A stretch of 64,000 nucleotides of DNA from Hybos culiciformis (GCA_964007475.1 CAXFZM010000195.1:32001-96000), one strand, 5' to 3'. Shown: positions 41,052-47,999, counted from the first letter of the stretch. Notes: generated from the letters alone by a model not told the origin. Numbers and translations are program-made.

Positions 41052-41293
41052 AGTATAGATATGTATGTTCTGGCTCACTCCGGAGTGAAAATTCACTCCA
41101 GAATAAGTTTTACTATATATATTATTAAGGGTGAATGAACTTTTATTATATAAAATATGAAAAAAAAATTCTGGCACACTTCGGATCGAATTTCAATTGT
41201 GAATGAACTTTTAGTATACAAAATATTTAAAAGTATTTATTGCAAAATTGCAATTTTCGGGGAAGTTTGAGTTTATTATTATGAAATTAATTT
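41052..41293 (+). repeat. Left terminal inverted repeat of the Polinton
   Basis: Matches the reverse complement of 56,077-56,361 with small indels; the right copy carries extra bases around AAATGAAATATAATATG. Inside it GTGAATGAACTTTTA occurs twice (41,131 and 41,199), each copy preceded by a TTCTGGC.CACT.CGGA string (41,068 and 41,169), so the repeat is itself built from a partial tandem duplication. TCACTCCGGAGTGA (41,075-41,088) is a perfect 14-bp palindrome, followed by another inverted TCACTCC (41,093-41,099). In protein-primed linear replicons the terminal repeats are the replication origins; that role is inferred here. Confidence 0.93.
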
Positions 41294-41350
41294 GAAAAAA
41301 GTGTTTAATAAAAAGTAGGTATAATTTTTTGTTTTTATTGATCAAGAATA
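41245..41350 (+). repeat. Subterminal direct repeat, outer copy
   Basis: The segment from AAATTGCAATTTT through TTATTATTATGAAATTAATTT to TTTTTATTGATCAAGAATA recurs in the same orientation at 43,460-43,560. It overlaps the inner part of the left terminal repeat and extends about 57 bp past it. Confidence 0.85.
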
Positions 41351-41542
41351 GCAAGTTAGGATCATATTTCAATTTTTCGTTTTCCATAAATTTGAAATAG
41401 TTAACGATTTTAATTCAAAAATGCAAAAATGCATTTTTTTAAACTACAATCAGAGTCTTCTTGCTATCATTAGTTTATAAAAATTTGTATTTGAATTTAA
41501 TATTCGAAAGAAGTAACTTATTTTTTTTTAAATATCTTAAAA

Positions 41543-42194
41543 ATGTCTTCAATTGGAAAATCGCGACAATTATGCCATAAATGTGGTAAATTTTTTGCAA
41601 GCAGCAAAACTCTACGAATGCACCTAAAAAATGTGTGTTCGATAGAAAACCGGATCCAGATTGTTGGTAAGTTTTAATTTTTTATTATATTATCTTTAAT
41701 GTGATTTTTTTTGTCAATTTCTTTTACTACAACAAAATAAATAATAAATAATAAATATTTTTTTATTTCAAGAAAACTTATTAATTAGACCAGCTGATTC
41801 AGAGTACTGGACCGAGCTGCTTAATGATGATAATGATGATTACTTTGTTCAGGTATCGGATGAACATCTTTTAAATGATGATAATGATCGTCTTTTTGAT
41901 CTTTCAAACCACCAGGTTTCGGATGAACATCTTTTAAATGATGATAATGATCATCTTTTTGATTTTTCAAACCACAACGAAATCAATTCAGATTCCTGGA
42001 ATTGCGCGCAAGTTATCACAACGCAAGATCTCCTATCTGCTAACAGTCATTTTCAAGAAGAAATAGATGAAAAGGGAGAAGTAGAAGCAGATAAAATTAA
42101 CGAGAGTTTCTGGGACGACATAGCTAAAATGAGCGATAGTTTCTGGGAAGACATGGAAAAGTTTTTAGAAAATAATAAAACAACTTTCTTTTAA
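41543..42194 (+). CDS. Spliced C2HC zinc-finger protein with acidic C-terminal region (predicted, 181 aa)
   Basis: Function unknown; possibly a DNA-binding regulator of the element. I predict two exons, 41,543-41,666 and 41,773-42,194. The 106-bp intron has donor G|GTAAGT and acceptor TTTATTTCAG-like TTTCAAG|A, and joining preserves the frame (546 nt including stop). Exon 1 encodes one zinc finger, C-x2-C-x12-H-x4-C (residues 11-32). Exon 2 is strongly acidic, with two perfect-frame copies of a 21-residue unit containing SDEHLLNDDND, then two SFW(D/E)D motifs near the C-terminus. Introns are unusual among the otherwise intronless genes here. The last codons (LENN) and the downstream DNA resemble the end of the polymerase gene in inverted orientation, so this may be a drastically shortened relative of the polymerase locus, whose own N-terminus also begins with a zinc finger. 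If the intron is not spliced, the product stops four codons after the splice site. Confidence 0.6.
41850..41975 (+). repeat. Tandem 63-bp duplication inside the zinc-finger gene
   Basis: Two consecutive 63-bp units (41,850-41,912 and 41,913-41,975) differ at only a few positions and keep the reading frame, giving a 21-residue acidic protein repeat. In-frame maintenance supports this stretch being coding sequence. Confidence 0.9.
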
Positions 42195-42404
42195 TATTTT
42201 ATAAGAGTTTAGAAATGTAAATTTATAAAATTAATTGTATAAAAACTTTTTTAAAATTTATATTATAAAATAATAATAATAATTAAAAAATAATTGAATA
42301 CATTTGTATAAAAAACTTTTTTAAGCATTATATTAGAAAATAAAAAACATTTAAAAAATATATTTTTAAGTTTTTTATTGAACATTTTTATTTATTATTT
42401 GAGA
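42192..42404 (+). repeat. Inverted copy of the polymerase / 206-aa gene 3' junction (left copy)
   Basis: This AT-rich stretch matches the reverse complement of about 51,039-51,225. Shared strings in the same order are ATAAGAGTTTAGAAATGTAA, ATTAATTGTATAAAAACTTT, AAGTTTTTTATTG and TTTTTATTTATTATTTGA. The right copy is the convergent 3' junction between the polymerase (minus) and the 206-aa gene (plus). Here it follows the zinc-finger gene in the position it would hold after a polymerase gene. AATAAA-type strings on both strands suggest it ends transcripts arriving from either side. Confidence 0.8.
42375..42401 (-). pseudogene. Remnant of the last codons of the 206-aa gene
   Basis: On the minus strand these bases read QIINKN-V-Q-stop, matching the last eight residues of the 206-aa protein ending at 51,066 except for one substitution. 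Beyond them similarity is lost. This is a relic carried with the duplicated 3' junction, not a functional gene. Confidence 0.6.
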
Positions 42405-42424
42405 GTAAGAATTTATCTTTCCCT

Positions 42425-42613
42425 GTCTTCAATATACGTTTTGTAGCTTTGTATGTGTCAAAGCAAAGTTCTTTTGTGTATTCTATATAAATTTTTTAGC
42501 TTGAATACACATACTGAAAAACCAAAGATCTTATGTATTCCATGTGCATTTTTTTAGCCTGAACACATATCAAAAAAATGTTTTCTTTTCGGTATACATT
42601 TTTAGTCTAGGCA
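42425..42613 (+). repeat. Degenerate repeats of about 53 bp upstream of the 166-aa gene
   Basis: Four diverged units share a TATNC-ATTTTT-TAGC.T/C-..ACACATA pattern, with the TAG cores near 42,444, 42,497, 42,555 and 42,603. They lie directly upstream of the TATA box of the 166-aa gene, so a regulatory role (repeated binding sites) is possible but unproven. Confidence 0.5.
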
Positions 42614-42623
42614 TATATAAAAG
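42614..42623 (+). promoter_or_regulatory. TATA box of the 166-aa gene
   Basis: TATATAAAAG lies 55 bases before the ATG at 42,678, followed by CAGTTAGT initiator-like strings at about 42,628-42,650. Spacing is as expected for a eukaryotic core promoter with a short leader. Confidence 0.55.
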
Positions 42624-42677
42624 CTCACAGTTAGTTTTTACAGTTAGTTATTACAAGGAATTCTCTCCGTTAAAGAC

Positions 42678-43178
42678 ATGGCAAATTTAATTGAAAAATT
42701 TTGTACTGGAGGTACTACCTCAATTTCTAATTTTAAAAAATTGGATAGCTTAACGATTGATAAGGAATATGCAATTTTGAAATTCCGATTTGAACGAACA
42801 ATATATGGGAAGCAGTTATTAGTTAAGCTCTTGGACAATGGAGAAAAGTTTTGGGTATACTTACCTAAACGTCTCAAGAAACTCATTTCCAACGAGAATG
42901 ACTTAAAACAACTAAACAACAGCATCAAATCTATGATTTTCAAAGGGAGGAACGAGAGTCTAAGAAAAATGGCAATAATTAGTTTTGTTGAACGGGTTGA
43001 AGGAGATGAACCCTACATGAGCTCTGATAGCGATGACGATGAAGATGACGGTGATTATTATAAGGATTTTAATGATGATGATGGCGAGAATGAATATAGC
43101 AATAATTCTAATGCAAAAAAACGTAAAAATGAGGAAGATATAAAATTTAATAATAATAAAAATAAAAAAATGGAATAA
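42678..43178 (+). CDS. Unknown 166-aa protein, possible OB-fold ssDNA-binding type, acidic tail
   Basis: A compact N-terminal domain (about residues 17-110) has alternating hydrophobic strands around LDSLTIDKEYAIL, then TIYGKQLLVKLLDNGEKFWV and YLPKRL. This pattern recurs in proteins carried by invertebrate mobile elements and suggests, but does not prove, an OB-fold nucleic-acid-binding module. Residues about 115-137 are a dense Asp/Glu/Ser run, and the end is basic and Asn/Lys-rich with a KKRK nuclear-signal-like string (about 147-150). A TATA box and degenerate repeats lie upstream. The gene sits inside the left-end module flanked by duplicated subterminal DNA. An ssDNA-binding role would suit protein-primed replication; this is inference only. 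Confidence 0.7.
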   Translation: MANLIEKFCTGGTTSISNFKKLDSLTIDKEYAILKFRFERTIYGKQLLVKLLDNGEKFWVYLPKRLKKLISNENDLKQLNNSIKSMIFKGRNESLRKMAIISFVERVEGDEPYMSSDSDDDEDDGDYYKDFNDDDGENEYSNNSNAKKRKNEEDIKFNNNKNKKME

Positions 43179-43288
43179 GTATTATATGATAAATTTTTAT
43201 ATTTTGTCTAAAAAATAAAATTGTCACAAAATATTATTAAAAATAAAAAAATTAAAAAGAAAATATTAACAAAAATAGTTTTTTCTTT

Positions 43289-43461
43289 TTTAAAAATAAA
43301 TTACGTTTTTGTATGAAAGCATGAAAAAGATAATGATGTTCTATGTTTCAAAAAATGGTAATGTGAAATTTTTTTAAGAAAATACTAGTTATTGTTATTT
43401 TCGATGAATTTTAATATTTTAGAATTGTTGATAGCAATTTTTTCTCGAATAATATTCTGAA
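43289..43461 (+). repeat. Internal inverted copy of right subterminal DNA
   Basis: Matches the reverse complement of about 55,870-56,076: GTATGAAAGC, TAATGATGTTCT, GGTAA-GTGAAA, AATACTA-T-GTTATTTTC, TTTTAATATTT-AGAATT and TTCTCGAAT occur in the same order. It is joined to the internal copy of the terminal-repeat inner end. Confidence 0.75.
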
Positions 43462-43560
43462 ATTGCAATTTTGAAAAAATTTTGAATTTATTATTATGAA
43501 ATTAATTTTAAAAGTGTTAAACAAAAACTATAATTTTTTGTTTTTTATTGATCAAGAATA
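43460..43560 (+). repeat. Subterminal direct repeat, inner copy next to the integrase gene
   Basis: Matches 41,245-41,350, including TTTATTATTATGAAATTAAT, ATAATTTTTTGTTTTT and ATTGATCAAGAATA. It ends about 11 bases before the integrase stop codon, suggesting this was once the terminal repeat/integrase junction of an ordinary Polinton left end. Confidence 0.85.
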
Positions 43561-43571
43561 AATTAAGCTAA

Positions 43572-44501
43572 TTAAGATTTATCAATCCATGAGTTATGCG
43601 TATTATCAAATCCCAACCATTTCACAAAAATTTGGTTACCTCTTGCTTTCAAAACTTTTTCAACTAAATATGCGTTAGGATTTTTAACTGAAGTCATTTC
43701 CTGTTCATAAAAACCTCCCGAAATTATATTTTTTTTGTAATCTTCAAGAATATATGTTACTGGATTTGTTATATTAACCTTCTTAATTTTAAAAATCTCT
43801 GCAGACCAGTTTGGTTCATATCCTTTCTGAAATATTCCCTTGTATTTATTTATTCGAACAAAATCACCCCTCTTAAATTTTCCTCTTTTAAAAACTTTGA
43901 GTCGATTGTATATTGTTCGAAGTATTTGCTTCTCATTTTTCTTCGTAATATTTCGTGGAGCCATTTTAATAGTTCGATGATATTTTCCATTATAGGTTTT
44001 TATTAGATCTTGCAATATGTCAATCCATTTATATTTACCACGTAGACTAAATTGCTTCCACATAAGATTTTTTAGAGTTCTATTAAATCGTTCACAAATC
44101 GAAGCTTTTAAATCCGAATACGTATGATAATGATTAATAGCGTTTTGAGACATAAGCTTTTGAAATTTTGAATTAAAGAACTCTAAACCTTGATCTGAAT
44201 GTATGTTTCGAGGTAGATTAGAAGCTCCAGCTTCTTTAAAAATGAGTGCCATTGCTTTTACAACAGCGTCACCTGTTTTTTGTTTTAATGGTTTAGCATA
44301 TGCGTATTTGGAGAATATATCAATTACGGTTAACATGTACTTATGACCATTATTTTCTTTATAATAAGGCTGCATTTCTACTAGATCAATTTGCCAAGTG
44401 TCATTTAAGCCTTTCTGAATAACTCTTCGGCGAGGGAATTTTTTTCTAACACTTCTATGTAGTTCATTAACAATTTGGATTTTCTCCTTAGAGTATTTCA
44501 T
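43572..44501 (-). CDS. INT: Polinton integrase (DDE, rve core) with C-terminal chromodomain
   Basis: Catalyses insertion of the linear element into host DNA. The 309-aa protein has an rve core with D39 (in WQIDLVEM), D103 (in HSDQGLEF) and E137 (in ASICERFNRTLK) as the catalytic triad. A GPY/F-like basic module spans about residues 205-270, and a chromodomain spans about 278-309 (YLVEKVLKARG ... VKWLGF ... SWI). It lacks an N-terminal HHCC zinc finger and starts within a basic linker (VRKKFPRRRV), a short form I believe occurs in other insect Polintons. The protein ends a few residues after the chromodomain Trp. Chromodomains of related integrases bind methylated histone tails, which could bias insertion to heterochromatin. 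It is transcribed away from the capsid block from a compact 56-bp divergent spacer containing a TATAAATAGG box. Confidence 0.93.
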   Translation of the reverse strand: MKYSKEKIQIVNELHRSVRKKFPRRRVIQKGLNDTWQIDLVEMQPYYKENNGHKYMLTVIDIFSKYAYAKPLKQKTGDAVVKAMALIFKEAGASNLPRNIHSDQGLEFFNSKFQKLMSQNAINHYHTYSDLKASICERFNRTLKNLMWKQFSLRGKYKWIDILQDLIKTYNGKYHRTIKMAPRNITKKNEKQILRTIYNRLKVFKRGKFKRGDFVRINKYKGIFQKGYEPNWSAEIFKIKKVNITNPVTYILEDYKKNIISGGFYEQEMTSVKNPNAYLVEKVLKARGNQIFVKWLGFDNTHNSWIDKS

Positions 44502-44539
44502 TCTACTTAAATAAGAGTATTAGATTAATTTCCTCCAGT

Positions 44540-44549
44540 CCTATTTATA
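44540..44549 (-). promoter_or_regulatory. TATAAATAGG box for integrase in a 56-bp divergent promoter
   Basis: On the minus strand TATAAATAGG lies 39 bases before the integrase ATG at 44,501. The divergent 165-aa gene starts at 44,558, so both genes share this short spacer. The same box precedes several other genes of the element. Confidence 0.6.
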
Positions 44550-44557
44550 TATTCAAG

Positions 44558-45055
44558 ATGAAATGTTCACGCGATGAAACAATAATATTAGATTTCCAAT
44601 ATGTAATAGGAAATCATAAACAAATTTTTATTAAAGAATTATGCTTTATGTTTGCTAACTCTGTGAACTGCAAACAAGTGTTATTAAAATCCCCCTATCC
44701 ATATCAAGAATTATGTAGAAAAGGAAGGCAACAAAGTGATTATTGTTTTAATTTTATTAATGGTTTAAAATGGACAGATGGTGTTACCGATTACCTAATG
44801 TTGCCGATCATTTTTCAAAAATTTGACGGATATACCATTCTTGTTGCTGGGAGCGAAAAAAAGAAATTTTTAGAGCAGTATATATCATCAAATATAATTG
44901 ATTTGAATGATGTAAATAATCCACTCAGCCTAAATAAAGCAGACAATTATGAGACCAATTGTTTAATTCATAAAAAAACTCAATTCAAAAAATGCGCCGT
45001 AAATAATGTATTTAAGATTTTAATGTATATGACACAAAATAATTTTGAAGTTTAA
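44558..45055 (+). CDS. Unknown Polinton-associated 165-aa protein
   Basis: Function not established. Visible landmarks are an N-terminal ILDFQYV strand with an acidic residue (about residues 10-16), a PYPYQEL motif (46-52), a NGLKWTDGVTDY motif (about 68-79), a strand ILVAGSEKKKFLEQY (about 93-107) and a C-terminal Cys/His cluster CLIHKKTQFKKCAVNNVFK. Proteins with this layout recur in arthropod Polinton-like elements. The DFQ and later strand/Lys motifs remind me of RNase H-fold nucleases, but the acidic set is incomplete to my eye and I do not assign activity. It is the first gene of the rightward block, divergent from integrase. Confidence 0.75.
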   Translation: MKCSRDETIILDFQYVIGNHKQIFIKELCFMFANSVNCKQVLLKSPYPYQELCRKGRQQSDYCFNFINGLKWTDGVTDYLMLPIIFQKFDGYTILVAGSEKKKFLEQYISSNIIDLNDVNNPLSLNKADNYETNCLIHKKTQFKKCAVNNVFKILMYMTQNNFEV

Positions 45056-45093
45056 ATAAAAAAATTTGTCTAATTTATTTTGTTTTAAAAAAG

Positions 45094-45103
45094 TATAAAT
45101 AGG
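45094..45103 (+). promoter_or_regulatory. TATAAATAGG box upstream of the packaging ATPase
   Basis: An exact TATAAATAGG lies 36 bases before the ATPase ATG at 45,139. A second TATA-like string, TATATAAAAG, lies at 45,121-45,130, very close to the ATG. Confidence 0.6.
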
Positions 45104-45138
45104 AAATAAGTTATGAATTTTATATAAAAGAGTTCAGA

Positions 45139-45840
45139 ATGATACCTCTTATACATCCATTTACAATGATTGTTGCAGGTCCATCATCTTGTGGAAAAAC
45201 AACTTTTGTAGAGAATTTGTTAAAAGAAAAAAACTTAATACAACCGAATATAACAAAAATATTATGGTGTAATCCAGAATCATCTGCTTTACCAAAAACG
45301 CTTAAATACTTAGATATAGAATTTTATAAAAATATCCCAGAAAGTATTGAAAATGAAAACAATGACCGTCTATTAGTAATTTTAGATGATATGATGACAG
45401 AAGCATACAATAAGCAAATATGTGAGTTGTTTACAAAAGGCTCCCATCATCGTAATTTATCAATAATTTTATTGGTTCAAAACATATTTCATCAAGGCAA
45501 ATTCTGTCGTGACATTTCGTTAAATACTAAATATTTGACATTATTTAAAAACCCCCGTGATATGTCACAAATCATTCCTCTGGCTCGACAAGTATTTCCT
45601 CATTGTCTTCAAGATTTTGTGAAAGTATATAATGAAGCTACCTTACCAGCTCATGGTTATATTCTGCTAGATTTAACTCAAGATTGTAACAGTTTATTGC
45701 GGATACGAACTAACATTTTAGAAAAAAACTTTTGTGAGATTTATTGCATTGAATCCGATCTAAATAATAAAAAAATTTGTCAAAAGTATGAAGAGGTTGA
45801 AGAAAAACCTACATTTATTACAAATACTACAAAAATCTAA
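45139..45840 (+). CDS. ATP: Genome-packaging ATPase (FtsK/HerA superfamily, A32-like)
   Basis: Expected to drive viral-type DNA into a procapsid using ATP. The 233-aa protein has a Walker A P-loop GPSSCGKT (residues 14-21) close to the N-terminus, a Walker B LLVILDD (D83, D84), and a sensor-like LVQN (residues 112-115), the order typical of packaging ATPases of Polintons, virophages and poxvirus A32. Length is normal for Polintons. Its last 53 bases overlap the start of the 113-aa gene in another frame, so the two are probably expressed together. Preceded by a TATAAATAGG box. Confidence 0.92.
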   Translation: MIPLIHPFTMIVAGPSSCGKTTFVENLLKEKNLIQPNITKILWCNPESSALPKTLKYLDIEFYKNIPESIENENNDRLLVILDDMMTEAYNKQICELFTKGSHHRNLSIILLVQNIFHQGKFCRDISLNTKYLTLFKNPRDMSQIIPLARQVFPHCLQDFVKVYNEATLPAHGYILLDLTQDCNSLLRIRTNILEKNFCEIYCIESDLNNKKICQKYEEVEEKPTFITNTTKI

Positions 45841-46129
45841 TAAGAAGCTTCGAAATGCCATTTTGAAAACATGTGATGACGATACTATAAAAGCCATAGC
45901 GGAAATATCTATGAATACTTTAAATGGAAATTCCAAACTGTCGAAACAAGCTCATTCACGTTTAAAAAAGTACAAACATATATTGCGCAAAATAGCCTGC
46001 TCCAAGAACAATATTAAATCAAAAAGAAATATTATAATTCAAAAAGGGGGTTTTCTGCCTGTTCTAATAGGAACAATTCTTTCCGGAGTTATTGGAAAAT
46101 TACTAAGTGATTATCAAAATAAATCATGA
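45788..46129 (+). CDS. Small basic virion-type protein with adenain-like site and hydrophobic C-terminus (113 aa)
   Basis: Probably a structural or membrane-active virion component; precise role unknown. Residues about 15-75 are helical and Lys/Arg-rich (LRNAILKTC ... LNGNSKLSKQ ... LKKYKHILRKIA). A string QKGG|F (residues 85-89) fits the adenain consensus (M/I/L/N/Q)XGG-X, after which a hydrophobic helix FLPVLIGTILSGVIGKLL (89-106) follows. The protein is similar in layout to small proteins found beside the ATPase in other Polintons. I keep the ATG overlapping the ATPase end because the conserved-looking helix begins soon after it. The stop overlaps the next start in ATGA. Confidence 0.75.
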   Translation: MKRLKKNLHLLQILQKSNKKLRNAILKTCDDDTIKAIAEISMNTLNGNSKLSKQAHSRLKKYKHILRKIACSKNNIKSKRNIIIQKGGFLPVLIGTILSGVIGKLLSDYQNKS

Positions 46130-46962
46130 ATCAAATGAAGCGAATGATTGTTATACCCCCAGAAGTTTTTCTTAAGTTAAAAAAACAAATTGAAAATGAT
46201 TCTAATCTGAGTATGCTTGATCAAAATATGAAAAAGATCTTATATAATAAATCATTAAATACATCGCAAAAGTGGTATTTATATCGTCAAAATTTAATGA
46301 AATATATGAATGTCAAGAGACATCAATTATCACCTGTCATAACATCCAATACAGAATCACAAACCGAGTCTTTAAAGAGAGAAAAATTTGAGAAAGATTG
46401 GGATTCCAGAGACTCAATTCATAATAAAAAAAATAATTTTGAACAATATTATAGAAGTTTTAATAAAAAAAATTGTATGAATTCTAATAGCAGCAAAAAT
46501 TTCGATGAACCTTCAATTTTCAATAATCAAAATTTGAGCAACCAGGAAACAAATAATGTAAATAAAAATTATGACGAAGAAGAAATATTTTCATCTAGTC
46601 CTAAAACAATAAATGATTCAAAAGAGAGATCAATGTCAGAATCATTCACTGATACCGTTTACGATGTAGATGATTTTATAAGAAATACTGCATTACAAGA
46701 GGCGGGTCCATCTGCAAAATATATAAGAGAGCGTCCATCATTAAACCCTGATGTGAGAATGTTTGAATCAGATCTTGGGGATGTGATATCAGTTGTTCAA
46801 CCGCAATCAGATGAAAAACAAAAAAACGAGGAGAAAAAAAGAAGTCGGAATATTGATAAAGGATCGAAAATCGAATCAGATACGGTTGCCAAAAGAACCA
46901 GATCTCAATCAACACCTTCTAACCCATTAAAAGGAATTACAAAATGGAAAAAATATAAATAG
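46126..46962 (+). CDS. Unknown 278-aa protein, conserved N-terminus and disordered tail
   Basis: Starts in the ATGA overlap with the 113-aa gene. The first 65 residues form a compact helical module (IPPEVFLKLKKQIENDSNLS ... MKKILYNKSL ... QKWYLYRQNLMKY), recognisable in other Polintons at this position. The remaining about 210 residues are low-complexity and rich in Asn, Ser, Lys and Glu, ending in a basic KRTRSQ...KWKKYK tail that could bind DNA or be a nuclear signal. Function unknown; a virion core or scaffolding role is a guess from its place between the ATPase and capsid genes. The stop codon lies inside the TATAAATAG box of the next gene. Confidence 0.75.
   Translation: MNQMKRMIVIPPEVFLKLKKQIENDSNLSMLDQNMKKILYNKSLNTSQKWYLYRQNLMKYMNVKRHQLSPVITSNTESQTESLKREKFEKDWDSRDSIHNKKNNFEQYYRSFNKKNCMNSNSSKNFDEPSIFNNQNLSNQETNNVNKNYDEEEIFSSSPKTINDSKERSMSESFTDTVYDVDDFIRNTALQEAGPSAKYIRERPSLNPDVRMFESDLGDVISVVQPQSDEKQKNEEKKRSRNIDKGSKIESDTVAKRTRSQSTPSNPLKGITKWKKYK
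46954..46962 (+). promoter_or_regulatory. TATAAATAG box upstream of the penton-like gene
   Basis: TATAAATAG overlaps the final codons and stop of the 278-aa gene and lies 33 bases before the ATG at 46,995, a spacing similar to the ATPase and integrase boxes. Confidence 0.55.
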
Positions 46963-46994
46963 AAAAGCTTTATCGAGTTTCTAAATATAACATC

Positions 46995-47936
46995 ATGAAC
47001 CCCACGCATGAAGAATTTTATGTTACATTACTTAGTAATGAATCAATTAATTTTTTTCCAAATAATACATTGTCTACTTTTGAAAACAAAATACCCAGTC
47101 ATATTGATTTCACCAGGGGTAATTGGAAAGTTGGTTTGGTTGAAACTTCTATTAATGACTTTATACAAACTGATATTTTCAATAAAGAAACTGATATTAA
47201 AATTAATATTGGCCATTTTCCTCACTATAACCACACATATAAATTTAATCGAATTGAACACAGTATAATGGGCTACACATTTTTTCCAAAGGAAAAAATT
47301 AAATTGGAAAATGATTGGAAGAATAATTTTTTACCTACTATATTAAAAAATATAACACCACATCATAATTATACTCGTAGAGAAGTGGAAGAAAAATTAA
47401 TAATTGAAATTTTAAGTATTTTGAAAGATGAAAATAGTTTTAAAGAAAATGGGAAAGATATTGTTTTTACACCTATATCCAAAAATACTGATATGATTCC
47501 AATTTCATCAACATTTCAGAAAGAAACATTTTATATTAAATCAGGTGTTGAATATACAATAATTGAGTTATTAAAGACTCTTTTTAAACAAAAAAAGGAT
47601 TTGCATACTATTAAAAAGAGTCTTCCTGATTTATTTAATCAAGTTTTAATAAACGCTAGAAATTGTATTAGCAAATATGAAATGATACTTCTATACAGTG
47701 ATATAGTTGAGCCAGTAATATATGGAGGAAATAAAATTCAGGCTTTGAGAGCAATTAATATAGAAAATGATAGAAATCCAATTATTATAGAATTTAAAAA
47801 TGTACATTATATACCAGTAGCTAAAAAATTATTTGATACCATTGCTATTAGAATTTGTAATAAAAATGGTGAAAATTTAAATATTGTACCAAGTGAATTT
47901 CCTACAAGAGTTGTATTACATTTTAAGAATTTCTAA
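46995..47936 (+). CDS. mCP: Minor capsid (penton-like) protein
   Basis: Expected to form capsid vertices. The 313-aa protein has the landmarks of Polinton minor capsid proteins: an N-terminal FYVTLLSNES ... FFPNNTLSTFENKIP region, WKVGLVE, a C-terminal half with ILLYSDIVEP and YGGNKIQALRAI, and a final strand set ending VVLHFKNF. These proteins are predicted single jelly-rolls. The order minor capsid, pVI-like, major capsid, protease agrees with related elements. Base use is AT-rich like its neighbours and the frame is intact. A chance IYGG|N string near the C-terminus matches the protease consensus but lies in the predicted fold. Confidence 0.83.
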   Translation: MNPTHEEFYVTLLSNESINFFPNNTLSTFENKIPSHIDFTRGNWKVGLVETSINDFIQTDIFNKETDIKINIGHFPHYNHTYKFNRIEHSIMGYTFFPKEKIKLENDWKNNFLPTILKNITPHHNYTRREVEEKLIIEILSILKDENSFKENGKDIVFTPISKNTDMIPISSTFQKETFYIKSGVEYTIIELLKTLFKQKKDLHTIKKSLPDLFNQVLINARNCISKYEMILLYSDIVEPVIYGGNKIQALRAINIENDRNPIIIEFKNVHYIPVAKKLFDTIAIRICNKNGENLNIVPSEFPTRVVLHFKNF

Positions 47937-47939
47937 AAT

Positions 47940-47948
47940 TATAAATAT
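47940..47948 (+). promoter_or_regulatory. TATAAATAT box upstream of the pVI-like gene
   Basis: TATAAATATAA begins 4 bases after the penton-like stop codon and lies about 52 bases before the ATG at 48,000. It is one base off the TATAAATAG version. Confidence 0.45.
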
Positions 47949-47999
47949 AACTGATTTTTTTACTATATGAAACATTGTGATTTTTACTTTTAAAACATC

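Larger units (their letters stand above)
43179..43571. other. Gene-free spacer containing internal copies of subterminal DNA
   Basis: No coding potential seen. After an AT-rich 3' end for the 166-aa gene (AATAAA-type signal near 43,213), about 43,289-43,461 resembles the right subterminal region in inverted orientation and 43,460-43,560 resembles the inner part of the left terminal repeat. Confidence 0.75.

Noticed and set aside
41075..41088. TCCGGAG shared between the Polinton terminal repeat and the satellite monomer, as a hint of sequence-specific targeting
   Set aside because: Only a 7-bp match without flanking similarity; expected by chance with about 220 monomers.
40977..41177. 66-aa minus-strand open frame across the satellite/Polinton junction
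   Set aside because: It runs from the terminal repeat into the satellite; its end is the same satellite-derived string. A chance fusion, not a gene.
46676..47268. Open frames of 72-86 aa overlapping the 278-aa and penton-like genes
   Set aside because: Out-of-frame shadows of longer genes with recognisable motifs.
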